Of a stretch of DNA of 64,000 nt, positions 1 through 7,660 are shown piece after piece. The notes under the pieces are model-generated. The model saw nothing but the letters and a program-made list of their open reading frames with translations, was not told the origin of the DNA and ran no database searches. Every line of letters begins with the position of its first letter. Position 1 is the first letter of the stretch. A program made the position numbers and the translations under genes. The stretch covers positions 248,001 through 312,000 of the forward strand of contig NZ_VOEJ01000001.1 in assembly GCF_007846085.1 (NCBI RefSeq). Direction: 5' to 3'. Origin of the DNA: Mucilaginibacter pallidiroseus (lineage in GTDB: Bacteria > Bacteroidota > Bacteroidia > Sphingobacteriales > Sphingobacteriaceae).

Positions 1-680
1 TTACCCCAGTGCAAGCCATCGGGCGACTCGGCCAGCCAGATGTAATTACCCCCAATATCCACACTGCTTGGGCGGTGCAGGGCGTAATATTTGCCGTTTA
101 TCTTTTCTTCGAAAATGGCAACATCCTTGTTATGGGGGGGCAATATCATACCGTGATTTTCGAATGTTTTGAAGTCGGTAGTAGTGCGCATGCCTACGCC
201 TACACCACTGTCAGATACTGCAGTAAAGGTTAGGTAAAACTTATCTTCCAGTTTTGTCACGCGGCAATCTTCTATACCGAATGTTTGCAAGGGCCCTTTA
301 CCAAAAAGTTTTTGATAACCTTCCGGCTCATGAAAGTTTACGCCGTCTTCGCTGCAAAGCAATCGTAGGTGCGATAGGGTGGTAAGATAATCTACCCCTT
401 TATAGCGTACCACACGCGCATCTGTTGCAATTAGGTCTGCATCGTTCAGCGCAATTTCCATTATTTGCGTTTTGCCGGTTTCAGTGAGTATAGGAAATGA
501 TACGTGTATTTCAGATTGTGCAGGCCGCTCAGCTACGCGAAGCAATAGCCAGGTTTTTCCTTCAAATTTAAAAGCGCCGGGGTTGAGCAGGCAGGCAATT
601 TGAAGCCCATCTACCGTTGGCTTTAAATCTTTAGGGGAAAGTAAGGGGTTTTGAGGGAAACGTTTTGCTATATCTGCCAT
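1..680 (-). CDS. GH130 family beta-mannoside phosphorylase/hydrolase, truncated at window edge
   Basis: About 226 N-terminal residues are visible; the rest lies beyond base 1. No signal peptide is seen, so the enzyme is probably cytoplasmic. The translation has the GH130 five-bladed propeller pattern: an N-terminal NPLLSP segment, LNPGAFKF, then FGIEDCRVTKLEDKFYLTFT, which corresponds to the family G-I/V-E-D-P-R-V motif carrying the catalytic Asp, with Cys in place of the usual Pro. The segment KYYALHRPSS is also typical. Known GH130 enzymes phosphorolyse or hydrolyse beta-mannosides, including Man-beta-1,4-GlcNAc from the N-glycan core. That would suit the GH29/GH2/GH20/GH92 operon about 25 kb away, but the subfamily cannot be fixed from this half. 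The start at 680 is the first ATG; the Hint gene upstream ends 74 bp away on the same strand. Confidence 0.8.
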   Translation of the reverse strand, partial: MADIAKRFPQNPLLSPKDLKPTVDGLQIACLLNPGAFKFEGKTWLLLRVAERPAQSEIHVSFPILTETGKTQIMEIALNDADLIATDARVVRYKGVDYLTTLSHLRLLCSEDGVNFHEPEGYQKLFGKGPLQTFGIEDCRVTKLEDKFYLTFTAVSDSGVGVGMRTTTDFKTFENHGMILPPHNKDVAIFEEKINGKYYALHRPSSVDIGGNYIWLAESPDGLHWG

Positions 681-754
681 AACACATTTGCTGGTACACT
701 TTTTTAACAAAGCGCCCTGCAAATGGTTGTGACAAATTAAAATCGGCTAATAAG

Positions 755-1747
755 TTACTTCTGCATAACCATAACGCCATTCATCATAAAAGTGCTGCCG
801 CCGTCGGCTACAATGTTGTAAACCTTTTGGTTACCGCCTACATGTTCATTCTTAATAAGGACAGTGAATGGCTCATACTTGCCTGTTTGCTCGTTAAAGC
901 AAAGCACATCCTGACCTATTTCTACTTCACCGATTTTTTTATTGCCTTGTTTGGTCATCATCGGGTGGTTAGGTGTAGCCTGCAAAACTTTACTGTTAAG
1001 CAATACATTATGGCCATATGCAGTCAGTTCGTCATGCGCTGATACAAGCACCAGCTTAGTTAAAGCATAATTTTTAGGCTCGTGCGTGGTGAGCTCTTTT
1101 ACCTTTACAGTTGTTGCCTGTTTTGTGGCAGGGTCAACGGTAACAACCTCGTCGCCGGGCATGACATCTTTGAGCAACTTTTTACCACCGTTGGCCATTG
1201 CAACAACCTCAGTACCCGGGAAACAAATATCGTTGCCATAAGTGGCCGACTCTTCTTTCATATCCTTGCCGCCATTCAGCAATTTGTATTGCATAAAGCT
1301 AAACTCTTTTGACAGCACATACGATAGCTTTAGAATGAAATTGGTTTCAATCTTGTTGATGTTGTCAATATCTTCAAAATACTTTTCCCATACTTTACCA
1401 TCGGCGGTAAAGTTAGGTACAAGGGTTTTATAGATCTTGCCCTTCTCGTTGGTGTAAAACACCATGGTGCCAAGCTCCTGCATGCCTTCCTTTGCAACGA
1501 GTTTATACAAGTCGATACGTTTTTTTAAGCCATCGCTGCCCGTGATAAAGTAAGGTTTGCGACCTTCATAACGGTCAAGTATATAAACGTTCTCGAACTT
1601 TACGTAGGTATCCTTGTCCAGGTCGCCAATGCTGAATGTTTGTGCCTTTGTGTATTCGGCCATAGTAAGCGGCCTCGGGTTTACGGTTTGGGCATTTCCC
1701 AGGTATATCGTTCCCGCTAAAATTAAAGTAAGTGTAAATTTGCGCAT
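755..1747 (-). CDS. Secreted Hint-domain (hedgehog/intein-type) protein
   Basis: A 330-residue protein with an N-terminal signal peptide (about residues 1-19, ending GNAQ). Residues 21-174 form a region I do not recognise. Residues 175-330 look like a Hint domain: CFPGTEV begins with the candidate nucleophile Cys175; VMPGDEVVTVD follows at about 195-205; QATPNHPM at 256-263 gives the block-B T-x-x-H (Thr258, His261); and the end reads ADGGSTFMMNGVMVMQK. In Hint domains the Cys performs an N-to-S acyl shift. The C-terminal His-Asn pair used by inteins for Asn cyclisation is absent here (Met-Gln at that place), and no C-extein follows. I infer possible hedgehog-like cleavage or tethering of the N-terminal domain rather than splicing. 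It lies 136 bp downstream of the aminotransferase gene on the same strand. The biological role is unknown. Confidence 0.75.
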   Translation of the reverse strand: MRKFTLTLILAGTIYLGNAQTVNPRPLTMAEYTKAQTFSIGDLDKDTYVKFENVYILDRYEGRKPYFITGSDGLKKRIDLYKLVAKEGMQELGTMVFYTNEKGKIYKTLVPNFTADGKVWEKYFEDIDNINKIETNFILKLSYVLSKEFSFMQYKLLNGGKDMKEESATYGNDICFPGTEVVAMANGGKKLLKDVMPGDEVVTVDPATKQATTVKVKELTTHEPKNYALTKLVLVSAHDELTAYGHNVLLNSKVLQATPNHPMMTKQGNKKIGEVEIGQDVLCFNEQTGKYEPFTVLIKNEHVGGNQKVYNIVADGGSTFMMNGVMVMQK

Positions 1748-1883
1748 GGTAGTAACAGTTGTCAGTTGCTAGTTAGCAATAGACAGTTATTAGATGTTTT
1801 ATTTGTTTTAAAGTGATAAAAAGATGATTTTAAATTAAACGATTTTTGTCTTAATTCTTGACTCTGACATTTTGATTCTCAGA

Positions 1884-3053
1884 TCAAGATATTTCCTTAA
1901 ATGCAGCAGCAAAGGCTTCCATTTCATCCATGCGGCCAATGCTCACACGGCACCAGTCTTTGTCGTTAAATTTCCAGTTGCGGATGCCCACGCCGCGTTT
2001 CATCATCTCGGCAGAGAATTTTTGCCCGTCCATTTTTAGGGGAAACATTACAAAATTGGCCGACGACGGGATGTATTCATAGCCTTCTTTTTTCAATACA
2101 GCATACAAATACTCTTTCGATGCGTTCGTTTTCTTCAATGCATCGGCCAGAAAAGCTTCCTCGCGATAGGCAGCATTAGCAGCCGCTAAAGTTGGTGCGC
2201 TTACGCCAAAGCCACCGCTCGAGTATCTTTTAAGCTGCTTAATAGTATCTGGCTGGGCAATTGCATAGCCAAGGCGCAGGCCTGCAAAACCATACAGCTT
2301 TGAAAATGTACGAGCGATAATGATGTTGTTACCGGCCTTAATCTGGCTTATCATGCTGGCAGCCTGTGCGTCAGGCATGTAGTCGATATAGGCTTCATCA
2401 ACAAATACCATTGTTTTTTTGGATACCCGCTCACAAAACGATTTAAGTTTGGCCGTGTCGACAACGGTTGCAGTTGGGTTGTTGGGGTTGCATATATATA
2501 CAAGGCCCGTCTTGTCGTCAACCATAGCTTCCATGGCATCAAGGTCGAGTTTATAATCTGCAGTAAGCGGCACCTTTATCCATTTGCTTTCAAAATCCTC
2601 AGCATAGCTCGGCAGATCATCGTATGAGGGATCGCCGCTAATTACGCTTTTGCCACCTTTTGTATATAAGAGCGCCGCGGCGTGTAGTAACGGGGTAGAG
2701 CCCGCATCAACAACAATGGTGCGTTGGGAAATGCCTTCGTACTTGGCAATCTTTCCGGTTAGGTCTGATACTGACCTGAAAGGGTACTGATAGCTCAGGG
2801 CCATAGCATCTGTCATGGCTTTTTTCGCCGCTTCAGAAGGGCCAAAAGGATTTTCGTTTGCCAGCAAACGGGCTTTCATTTCAAACGGCGCTGTCGTTAA
2901 TGCTTCAGTATCAGTTAAGGCACGTGGCGATTTTTTAAATACCCGTGCAGGCATAGCGGCCAGTTTGTTTATAGTGCCCGAACAGAATGCCAGTCCTCCT
3001 GCTACAAAAGCGCTGGATCTGATCCAGTTTCTGCGGTTAATTGTGTTTGCCAT
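1884..3053 (-). CDS. Tat-exported PLP aminotransferase, HisC-like (class I/II)
   Basis: A 389-residue fold-type I aminotransferase related to histidinol-phosphate aminotransferase. The N-terminus (NRRNWIRSSAFVAGG, residues 6-20) is a twin-arginine signal with a hydrophobic stretch, so export with the cofactor already bound is likely. The catalytic set is intact: LANENPFGPS near 64-73, CNPNNPT at 188-194, DEAYIDY at 219-225 and the PLP-binding Lys252 in RTFSKLYGFAGLRLGY. True HisC proteins are cytoplasmic, and no other his genes are near, so I do not call it hisC. The flavin amine oxidase gene ends 33 bp upstream on the same strand, so the two are probably co-transcribed, oxidase first. The shared substrate is not evident. 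ATG start at 3053 is the only start that includes the whole Tat motif. Confidence 0.85.
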   Translation of the reverse strand: MANTINRRNWIRSSAFVAGGLAFCSGTINKLAAMPARVFKKSPRALTDTEALTTAPFEMKARLLANENPFGPSEAAKKAMTDAMALSYQYPFRSVSDLTGKIAKYEGISQRTIVVDAGSTPLLHAAALLYTKGGKSVISGDPSYDDLPSYAEDFESKWIKVPLTADYKLDLDAMEAMVDDKTGLVYICNPNNPTATVVDTAKLKSFCERVSKKTMVFVDEAYIDYMPDAQAASMISQIKAGNNIIIARTFSKLYGFAGLRLGYAIAQPDTIKQLKRYSSGGFGVSAPTLAAANAAYREEAFLADALKKTNASKEYLYAVLKKEGYEYIPSSANFVMFPLKMDGQKFSAEMMKRGVGIRNWKFNDKDWCRVSIGRMDEMEAFAAAFKEIS

Positions 3054-3086
3054 GGTTTTATCGTTTAGTTTTTTAGTTAGTCGTGA

Positions 3087-4670
3087 TTATTTTGGAGCGG
3101 GGTAATTGGAGCGCTGCTCGTTTACGCGTGCATGTATTGCCGCAACTGTATACCGTGCCGACTCAAAAGCGCCTGCCATCCAGGCATTTAAGTAAGTTAA
3201 ATGTTCTCCTGCAAAATACACATTCTTATCCGGCTTAGTTAAAACAGGGTATTGGTTTTTACGCGTTTCGGTACCATAAACGGCCCAGCCGCCCATGTTA
3301 TACTTAGTTTTATGCCAGCTTACCGAAAATGAGTTTTCAAACTCCTTATCGTATTGCGGGTGTATCAAGCGGCCTTTTTCCAAAGCAAATTTTTCCCGGT
3401 CCGCGTAAGTAAGAGCGCCAATCTTTTCGGCCTTTTCATTAAAGTTGTAATAGCCTATCAATATGCCCTTTTTGCCAAGGTAATCATACGATGGATAGAA
3501 GATCTGCGTCAAATCATTATTGGTGTGCGTTATTCCGCCATATATGTGCTCGTCTTCTTCCCAAAATCGGCGTTTAAACTGCAGGCCTATCTTTCCTGTT
3601 TTGTTATATTCAATATAATCGATTGCACGGCTTACATCGCCCGAAAAATTATTGCTAATGTTACTTAAAACAGGCAAAGGCAAGGTGCAAATACAAAGGT
3701 CGGCGTTAATTACCTGCTGGCCTTTGGCATCCTTGTAAGTGATTTTGACACCTTCTGGCAGGTTTGTAATGTCGGTAACCTCGGCGCCTGTTTTAATTGA
3801 CTGAGCTACCTTTTGCTCGAGCGCATGGGCAATCATATCCATGCCACCCACTGCCTGGAACATTGTCATCTGCAGTTCGTATGTATACTCTGCCACATTA
3901 TAAAAATCAGGATCCATCAGTCCCGAGTGTATCAGGTCGGCCAATTTATGCGCTTCGCCTATTTTACCGGGATGGTCGGCAGCGCCATACAGCTCACTAT
4001 AGCCGCGCCTGGCCGATGCTTTATATAATTTGTCAACATCTAAACCGCCTTCGGCTTTCAAATATTCGATTATTTTTTCGCCGTCTTCTTTGGTAAGGCT
4101 GCTATCGAGGGCACCATGATCAATACTTTTGGCCAGCATCTCGGTCATATACCCGCGAATGTCACTATGTACTTCGCGTACACGAATTTTTTTATTTGAC
4201 AGTGGCCCCTTGCCTTCGGCAAAATAAAAAGCACCCTCGTTTACGTTGTTGTATACCTGTATAGGTACTCCAAGCTCTTTGCAATAATGCAGCGTTAGTT
4301 CGTGGTTGTGGGGTATGCGTGACGGGCCTGCGTTGAAGTACTGCCCCTGATCAAAATTTGCTGTGGCAGTTGGTTGGCCGGATTCTGTTTGTGTGCTACC
4401 TTTGCGAATGCTCCAGCAACGGCCTCCGGTACGCTCACGAGCTTCCAGTATGGTACATTTGTAGCCGAGCTTGTTAAGCTCATATGCCGATGCCATGCCC
4501 GCCAAACCTGCACCTAAAATAACAATGTGCTTGCCGTTGCCACTGCCTTCCATATTAAATGCATGGGCAGGTGCGGGGCGTAAAAGTCCTAAAGCAAGCA
4601 TAGCAGGATACGTGCCACCTGCCAGCATTGCGCCTTTACCTAAAAAATCTCTTCGGGTAAGTGTTTTCAA
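3087..4670 (-). CDS. Tat-exported flavin monoamine/L-amino-acid oxidase
   Basis: A 527-residue FAD amine oxidase. The N-terminus has a textbook twin-arginine motif (TRRDFLGKG, residues 5-13) followed by a hydrophobic segment ending AHA near 36. The Rossmann dinucleotide motif is GAGLAGMASAYELNKLGY at 53-70, then LEARERTGGRC at 75-85. The C-terminal FAD signature is VYFAGEHLTYLNAWMAGA. Family enzymes oxidise amino acids or amines to imines with release of hydrogen peroxide; substrate preference cannot be read off. The start is TTG: an in-frame stop lies just upstream and the next ATG would delete the Tat motif. It is first in a two-gene unit with the HisC-like aminotransferase and is divergent from the alpha-galactosidase gene. 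Confidence 0.88.
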   Translation of the reverse strand: MKTLTRRDFLGKGAMLAGGTYPAMLALGLLRPAPAHAFNMEGSGNGKHIVILGAGLAGMASAYELNKLGYKCTILEARERTGGRCWSIRKGSTQTESGQPTATANFDQGQYFNAGPSRIPHNHELTLHYCKELGVPIQVYNNVNEGAFYFAEGKGPLSNKKIRVREVHSDIRGYMTEMLAKSIDHGALDSSLTKEDGEKIIEYLKAEGGLDVDKLYKASARRGYSELYGAADHPGKIGEAHKLADLIHSGLMDPDFYNVAEYTYELQMTMFQAVGGMDMIAHALEQKVAQSIKTGAEVTDITNLPEGVKITYKDAKGQQVINADLCICTLPLPVLSNISNNFSGDVSRAIDYIEYNKTGKIGLQFKRRFWEEDEHIYGGITHTNNDLTQIFYPSYDYLGKKGILIGYYNFNEKAEKIGALTYADREKFALEKGRLIHPQYDKEFENSFSVSWHKTKYNMGGWAVYGTETRKNQYPVLTKPDKNVYFAGEHLTYLNAWMAGAFESARYTVAAIHARVNEQRSNYPAPK

Positions 4671-4862
4671 TAGTAATTAAGGAAATGTGAAAATGATGTT
4701 ATAAATATAATTCATTTAAGGTTTTTATAAAATTTTGGTGGCCTGTTTTTAATTATGATAAAGAATATGTTACAAAGCGCGATTTTATAACCTGCGCTTT
4801 ATCGCAAAGGTTCATTGATTACCTTGCTGATTAATAGCATATTTGATTATTAATATAAATCT
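4671..4862. promoter_or_regulatory. Divergent intergenic region between oxidase and alpha-galactosidase genes
   Basis: This 192-bp AT-rich gap must hold the promoters for both divergent genes. A 7-bp inverted repeat with a 13-bp spacer (AAAGCGC at 4774-4780, GCGCTTT at 4794-4800) could be an operator or a weak hairpin. I see no exact TAnnTTTG box, so promoter positions are not assigned. Confidence 0.3.
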
Positions 4863-7055
4863 ATGCTAAACCTCAGAGTCTTCGCCCTTTTAATGATATG
4901 CGCATTGTTAGACGTTGGCAACCTGCGTGCACAAACAATTATTCCAATTGAAACCAATCGCAATGCCCTGGTGCTGCAGGTTGCAGCTAATAAGGACGTA
5001 AATGTTATTTACTTCGGCAAAAAGTTGGGCAACGTTGCTGACTATGCACTTGTACCGGGTATGTATAAACAGGCCGAAGACTATACAAGTTCATATAACT
5101 CTGCTTACACCCCGGCAGGGTCTCGTAATTTACTGGAGCCCGCTATAGCTATAACACATGCTGATGGTAATCAGTCGCTTGATTTAAAATATGTAAGCCA
5201 CTCGGTTAAAGCATTAAGTGACGGTGTAAGCCAGCTTAGTGTTGTTCTGAAAGATCCCGTTTATAATACGGCCGTAACGCTATATTACAAAGCATATTTT
5301 GCCACTGATGTAATTGAACAATGGTGCACTATCAAAAACCTGGAAAAAGGAGATATTACCCTGCAAAAGTTTGCATCGGCCAACTTGTACCTAAAGGGTG
5401 ATAATTATTGGCTAAAACAATACCACGGTGATTGGGCCAAAGAAATGCGGCCAGAAGAAAGCAAGCTTACGCATGGTATTAAAACGCTGGATACCAAACT
5501 TGGCACCCGCGCCAACATTTTCCAGCCGTCGGTATTTATGGTCTCACTTGGTAAGCCGGCTACCGAAGACGAAGGCAGCGTACTGTATGGCGGCCTTGAA
5601 TGGAGCAGCAACTTTAAGATTGACTTTGAGGTAGATCCGCAGGATAACCTGCGTATTATTGCGGGCATTAATAATCATCCATCATCTTACAAACTTAAAG
5701 CCAGCCAGGAGTTCACTACACCGGCATTTTGGTATGTATTAGGCAATAGTGGCAAAGGAGATTTGAGCCGGAAAGTACACAACTGGGCACGCAACTATAA
5801 AATACTTGATGGTAATGGGCAACGACGCACCTTGCTAAATAACTGGGAGGCTACTTTCTTCGATTTTAACGAGAGCAGATTATTTGAGCTGCTGAAAGAC
5901 ACCAAAAAGCTCGGTGTAGACTTGTTTTTGCTTGACGATGGATGGTTTGCCAATAAATATCCACGCAACTCGGACCATACCGGCCTTGGCGACTGGCAGG
6001 AAAACAAGCAGAAATTACCCAATGGCATATCATCGCTTGTAAAGGAAGCGCAGCAAAATGGCGTTAAGTTTGGTATTTGGGTTGAGCCTGAAATGGTAAG
6101 CCCCAAAAGCGAGCTATATGAAAAACACCCGGACTGGGTTATTAAGCAACCCAAGCGCGAGGAGTATTACTTTCGTAATCAGCTGGTGCTTGACTTGAGC
6201 AACCCAAAAGTTCAGGATTTTGTATTTGGCGTGGTGGACGGCCTGTTTGCCAAAAACCCGGCCCTGGCTTATATAAAGTGGGATTGCAACGCGGTAATTT
6301 ACAATGCTTACTCAGCCTATTTAAAAAAGGATCAATCGCAGTTTTATGTTGACTATACGCAAGGCTTATACAACGTATTAGAAAGGCTTAGGGGAAAATA
6401 CCCAACCGTGCCCATGATGCTATGCTCGGGCGGCGGCGGTAGGGTTGACTATGCGGCCCTGCAATACTTTACAGAATATTGGCCAAGTGATAACACAGAC
6501 CCATTAGAGCGCATATTTATACAATGGGACTATTCATACTTTTACCCGGCTATTGCCAGTGCCAACCATGTCACCGATTGGGGAAAGCAACCTATCAAGT
6601 TCCGGACGGATGTTGCCATGATGGGCAAACTTGGCTTTGACATTGTTGTGAGCAAATTAGGCGCCGCCGACCTTGCTTTTTGCCAGCAGGCTATTAAAAA
6701 TTACGACGCCGTAAAGGATATTATCTGGCATGGCGATCAGTTCCGCTTGGCCAGCCCGTACGAAGGCAGTGTAGCTTCGTTTTTATATATGAATAAAGCC
6801 AAAGCAAGCGGCATCATGTTCAGTTATCTGGTAAATAATCGCTATGGCGAAAAAAGCGCTTTACCTATTAAGATAACCGGTTTGGACACTGCTAAGAAAT
6901 ACAGGCTGACAGAGATAAATCTTTACGATAATGCAAAAACAAGCGTTAACAGCAACCAAATATACAGCGGCGATTTCTTGACGAAGGTAGGTTTCAACCC
7001 GGATATTAATACCCGCAGAACAAGCGTGGTTTTAAAGGTTGAGGAAGTAAAATAA
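4863..7055 (+). CDS. GH36 alpha-galactosidase, secreted
   Basis: A 730-residue clan GH-D enzyme with a signal peptide (cleavage near LRAQ, residue 24). An N-terminal beta-sandwich of about 300 residues precedes the TIM barrel. Landmarks are LLDDGWF at 356-362, WVEPEMVSP at 406-414, YIKWDCN with the nucleophile Asp474, CSGGGGRVDY at 521-530 and SDNTDPLER at 542-550 carrying the acid/base Asp. The length matches bacterial GH36 alpha-galactosidases, which remove terminal alpha-galactose from raffinose-type sugars or galactomannan. GH27/GH36 relatives can act on other alpha-linked sugars, so galactose is inferred from the family. It is a single gene; its stop codon is separated by one base from the stop of the convergent thioredoxin-like gene. 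Confidence 0.88.
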   Translation: MLNLRVFALLMICALLDVGNLRAQTIIPIETNRNALVLQVAANKDVNVIYFGKKLGNVADYALVPGMYKQAEDYTSSYNSAYTPAGSRNLLEPAIAITHADGNQSLDLKYVSHSVKALSDGVSQLSVVLKDPVYNTAVTLYYKAYFATDVIEQWCTIKNLEKGDITLQKFASANLYLKGDNYWLKQYHGDWAKEMRPEESKLTHGIKTLDTKLGTRANIFQPSVFMVSLGKPATEDEGSVLYGGLEWSSNFKIDFEVDPQDNLRIIAGINNHPSSYKLKASQEFTTPAFWYVLGNSGKGDLSRKVHNWARNYKILDGNGQRRTLLNNWEATFFDFNESRLFELLKDTKKLGVDLFLLDDGWFANKYPRNSDHTGLGDWQENKQKLPNGISSLVKEAQQNGVKFGIWVEPEMVSPKSELYEKHPDWVIKQPKREEYYFRNQLVLDLSNPKVQDFVFGVVDGLFAKNPALAYIKWDCNAVIYNAYSAYLKKDQSQFYVDYTQGLYNVLERLRGKYPTVPMMLCSGGGGRVDYAALQYFTEYWPSDNTDPLERIFIQWDYSYFYPAIASANHVTDWGKQPIKFRTDVAMMGKLGFDIVVSKLGAADLAFCQQAIKNYDAVKDIIWHGDQFRLASPYEGSVASFLYMNKAKASGIMFSYLVNNRYGEKSALPIKITGLDTAKKYRLTEINLYDNAKTSVNSNQIYSGDFLTKVGFNPDINTRRTSVVLKVEEVK

Positions 7056-7056
7056 C

Positions 7057-7650
7057 TTACTCTGCGGCCAGCTTTTGTAAGTAGGCAATTACTTTTTCAT
7101 TATTATAATCCGCCACGCCCTCGTGTTTAAATACCAGTTGGCCCTTTTTGTTGATAATAACCGTGGACGGAATGCTGTTGCCAAGCATACTTTCGGGAAT
7201 GGATGAGGTGGGGGCGTAAACATGTAAATTGTAACCTTTGTTTTGTATAAAAGGGGCAGACTTGGAAAGATTTGCATCAACGTCTACCATCATGATAACA
7301 AAGTTTTTATCAGCCTTTATTTTGTTGTTCAGCGCGTTTATGGACGGTATTTCGGCAAGGCATGGCGGGCACCAGGTGGCCCAAAAGTTTATAAAAACTA
7401 CTTTTCCCTTTAATGATGCTAAGCTAACCTGGTTATTAGCGGCATCGGTAAATGTTAGATTCTCGGGAATGGCAGACGGATTGTCTTTGATAGATACTCC
7501 AGGCTGAAAAAGACCTATCTTTATTAATCCCTGCAACAGTAATGCCTTAACGGTGGGGTTAAACAGCACCAATAACAAACCGCCTGCAAATACAAGGTTA
7601 AGTAAGGTGTTCTTACTTAAAATGCTTGGTGGTTTAGTGCTGGTTTTCAT
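7057..7650 (-). CDS. TlpA/ResA-like membrane-anchored thioredoxin
   Basis: A 197-residue protein with one N-terminal membrane segment (about residues 18-40) and a periplasmic thioredoxin domain with the active site WATWCPPC (cysteines at 94 and 97). PPC instead of GPC is common in TlpA/ResA proteins, which reduce disulfides in cytochrome maturation or other exported proteins. The first in-frame start is TTG at 7653; the adjacent ATG at 7650 is preferred. The gene starts 10 bp after the stop of the mechanosensitive channel gene, so the two are likely co-transcribed. Its specific redox partner is unknown. Confidence 0.85.
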   Translation of the reverse strand: MKTSTKPPSILSKNTLLNLVFAGGLLLVLFNPTVKALLLQGLIKIGLFQPGVSIKDNPSAIPENLTFTDAANNQVSLASLKGKVVFINFWATWCPPCLAEIPSINALNNKIKADKNFVIMMVDVDANLSKSAPFIQNKGYNLHVYAPTSSIPESMLGNSIPSTVIINKKGQLVFKHEGVADYNNEKVIAYLQKLAAE

Positions 7651-7660
7651 CAAACCAAAA

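Noticed and set aside
755-1747. Splicing intein
   Set aside because: There is no C-terminal extein, the His-Asn pair is missing and the host region is not a known essential protein.
1884-3053. hisC of histidine synthesis
   Set aside because: The Tat signal and lack of other his genes argue against a cytoplasmic histidine-pathway enzyme, although the fold is the same.
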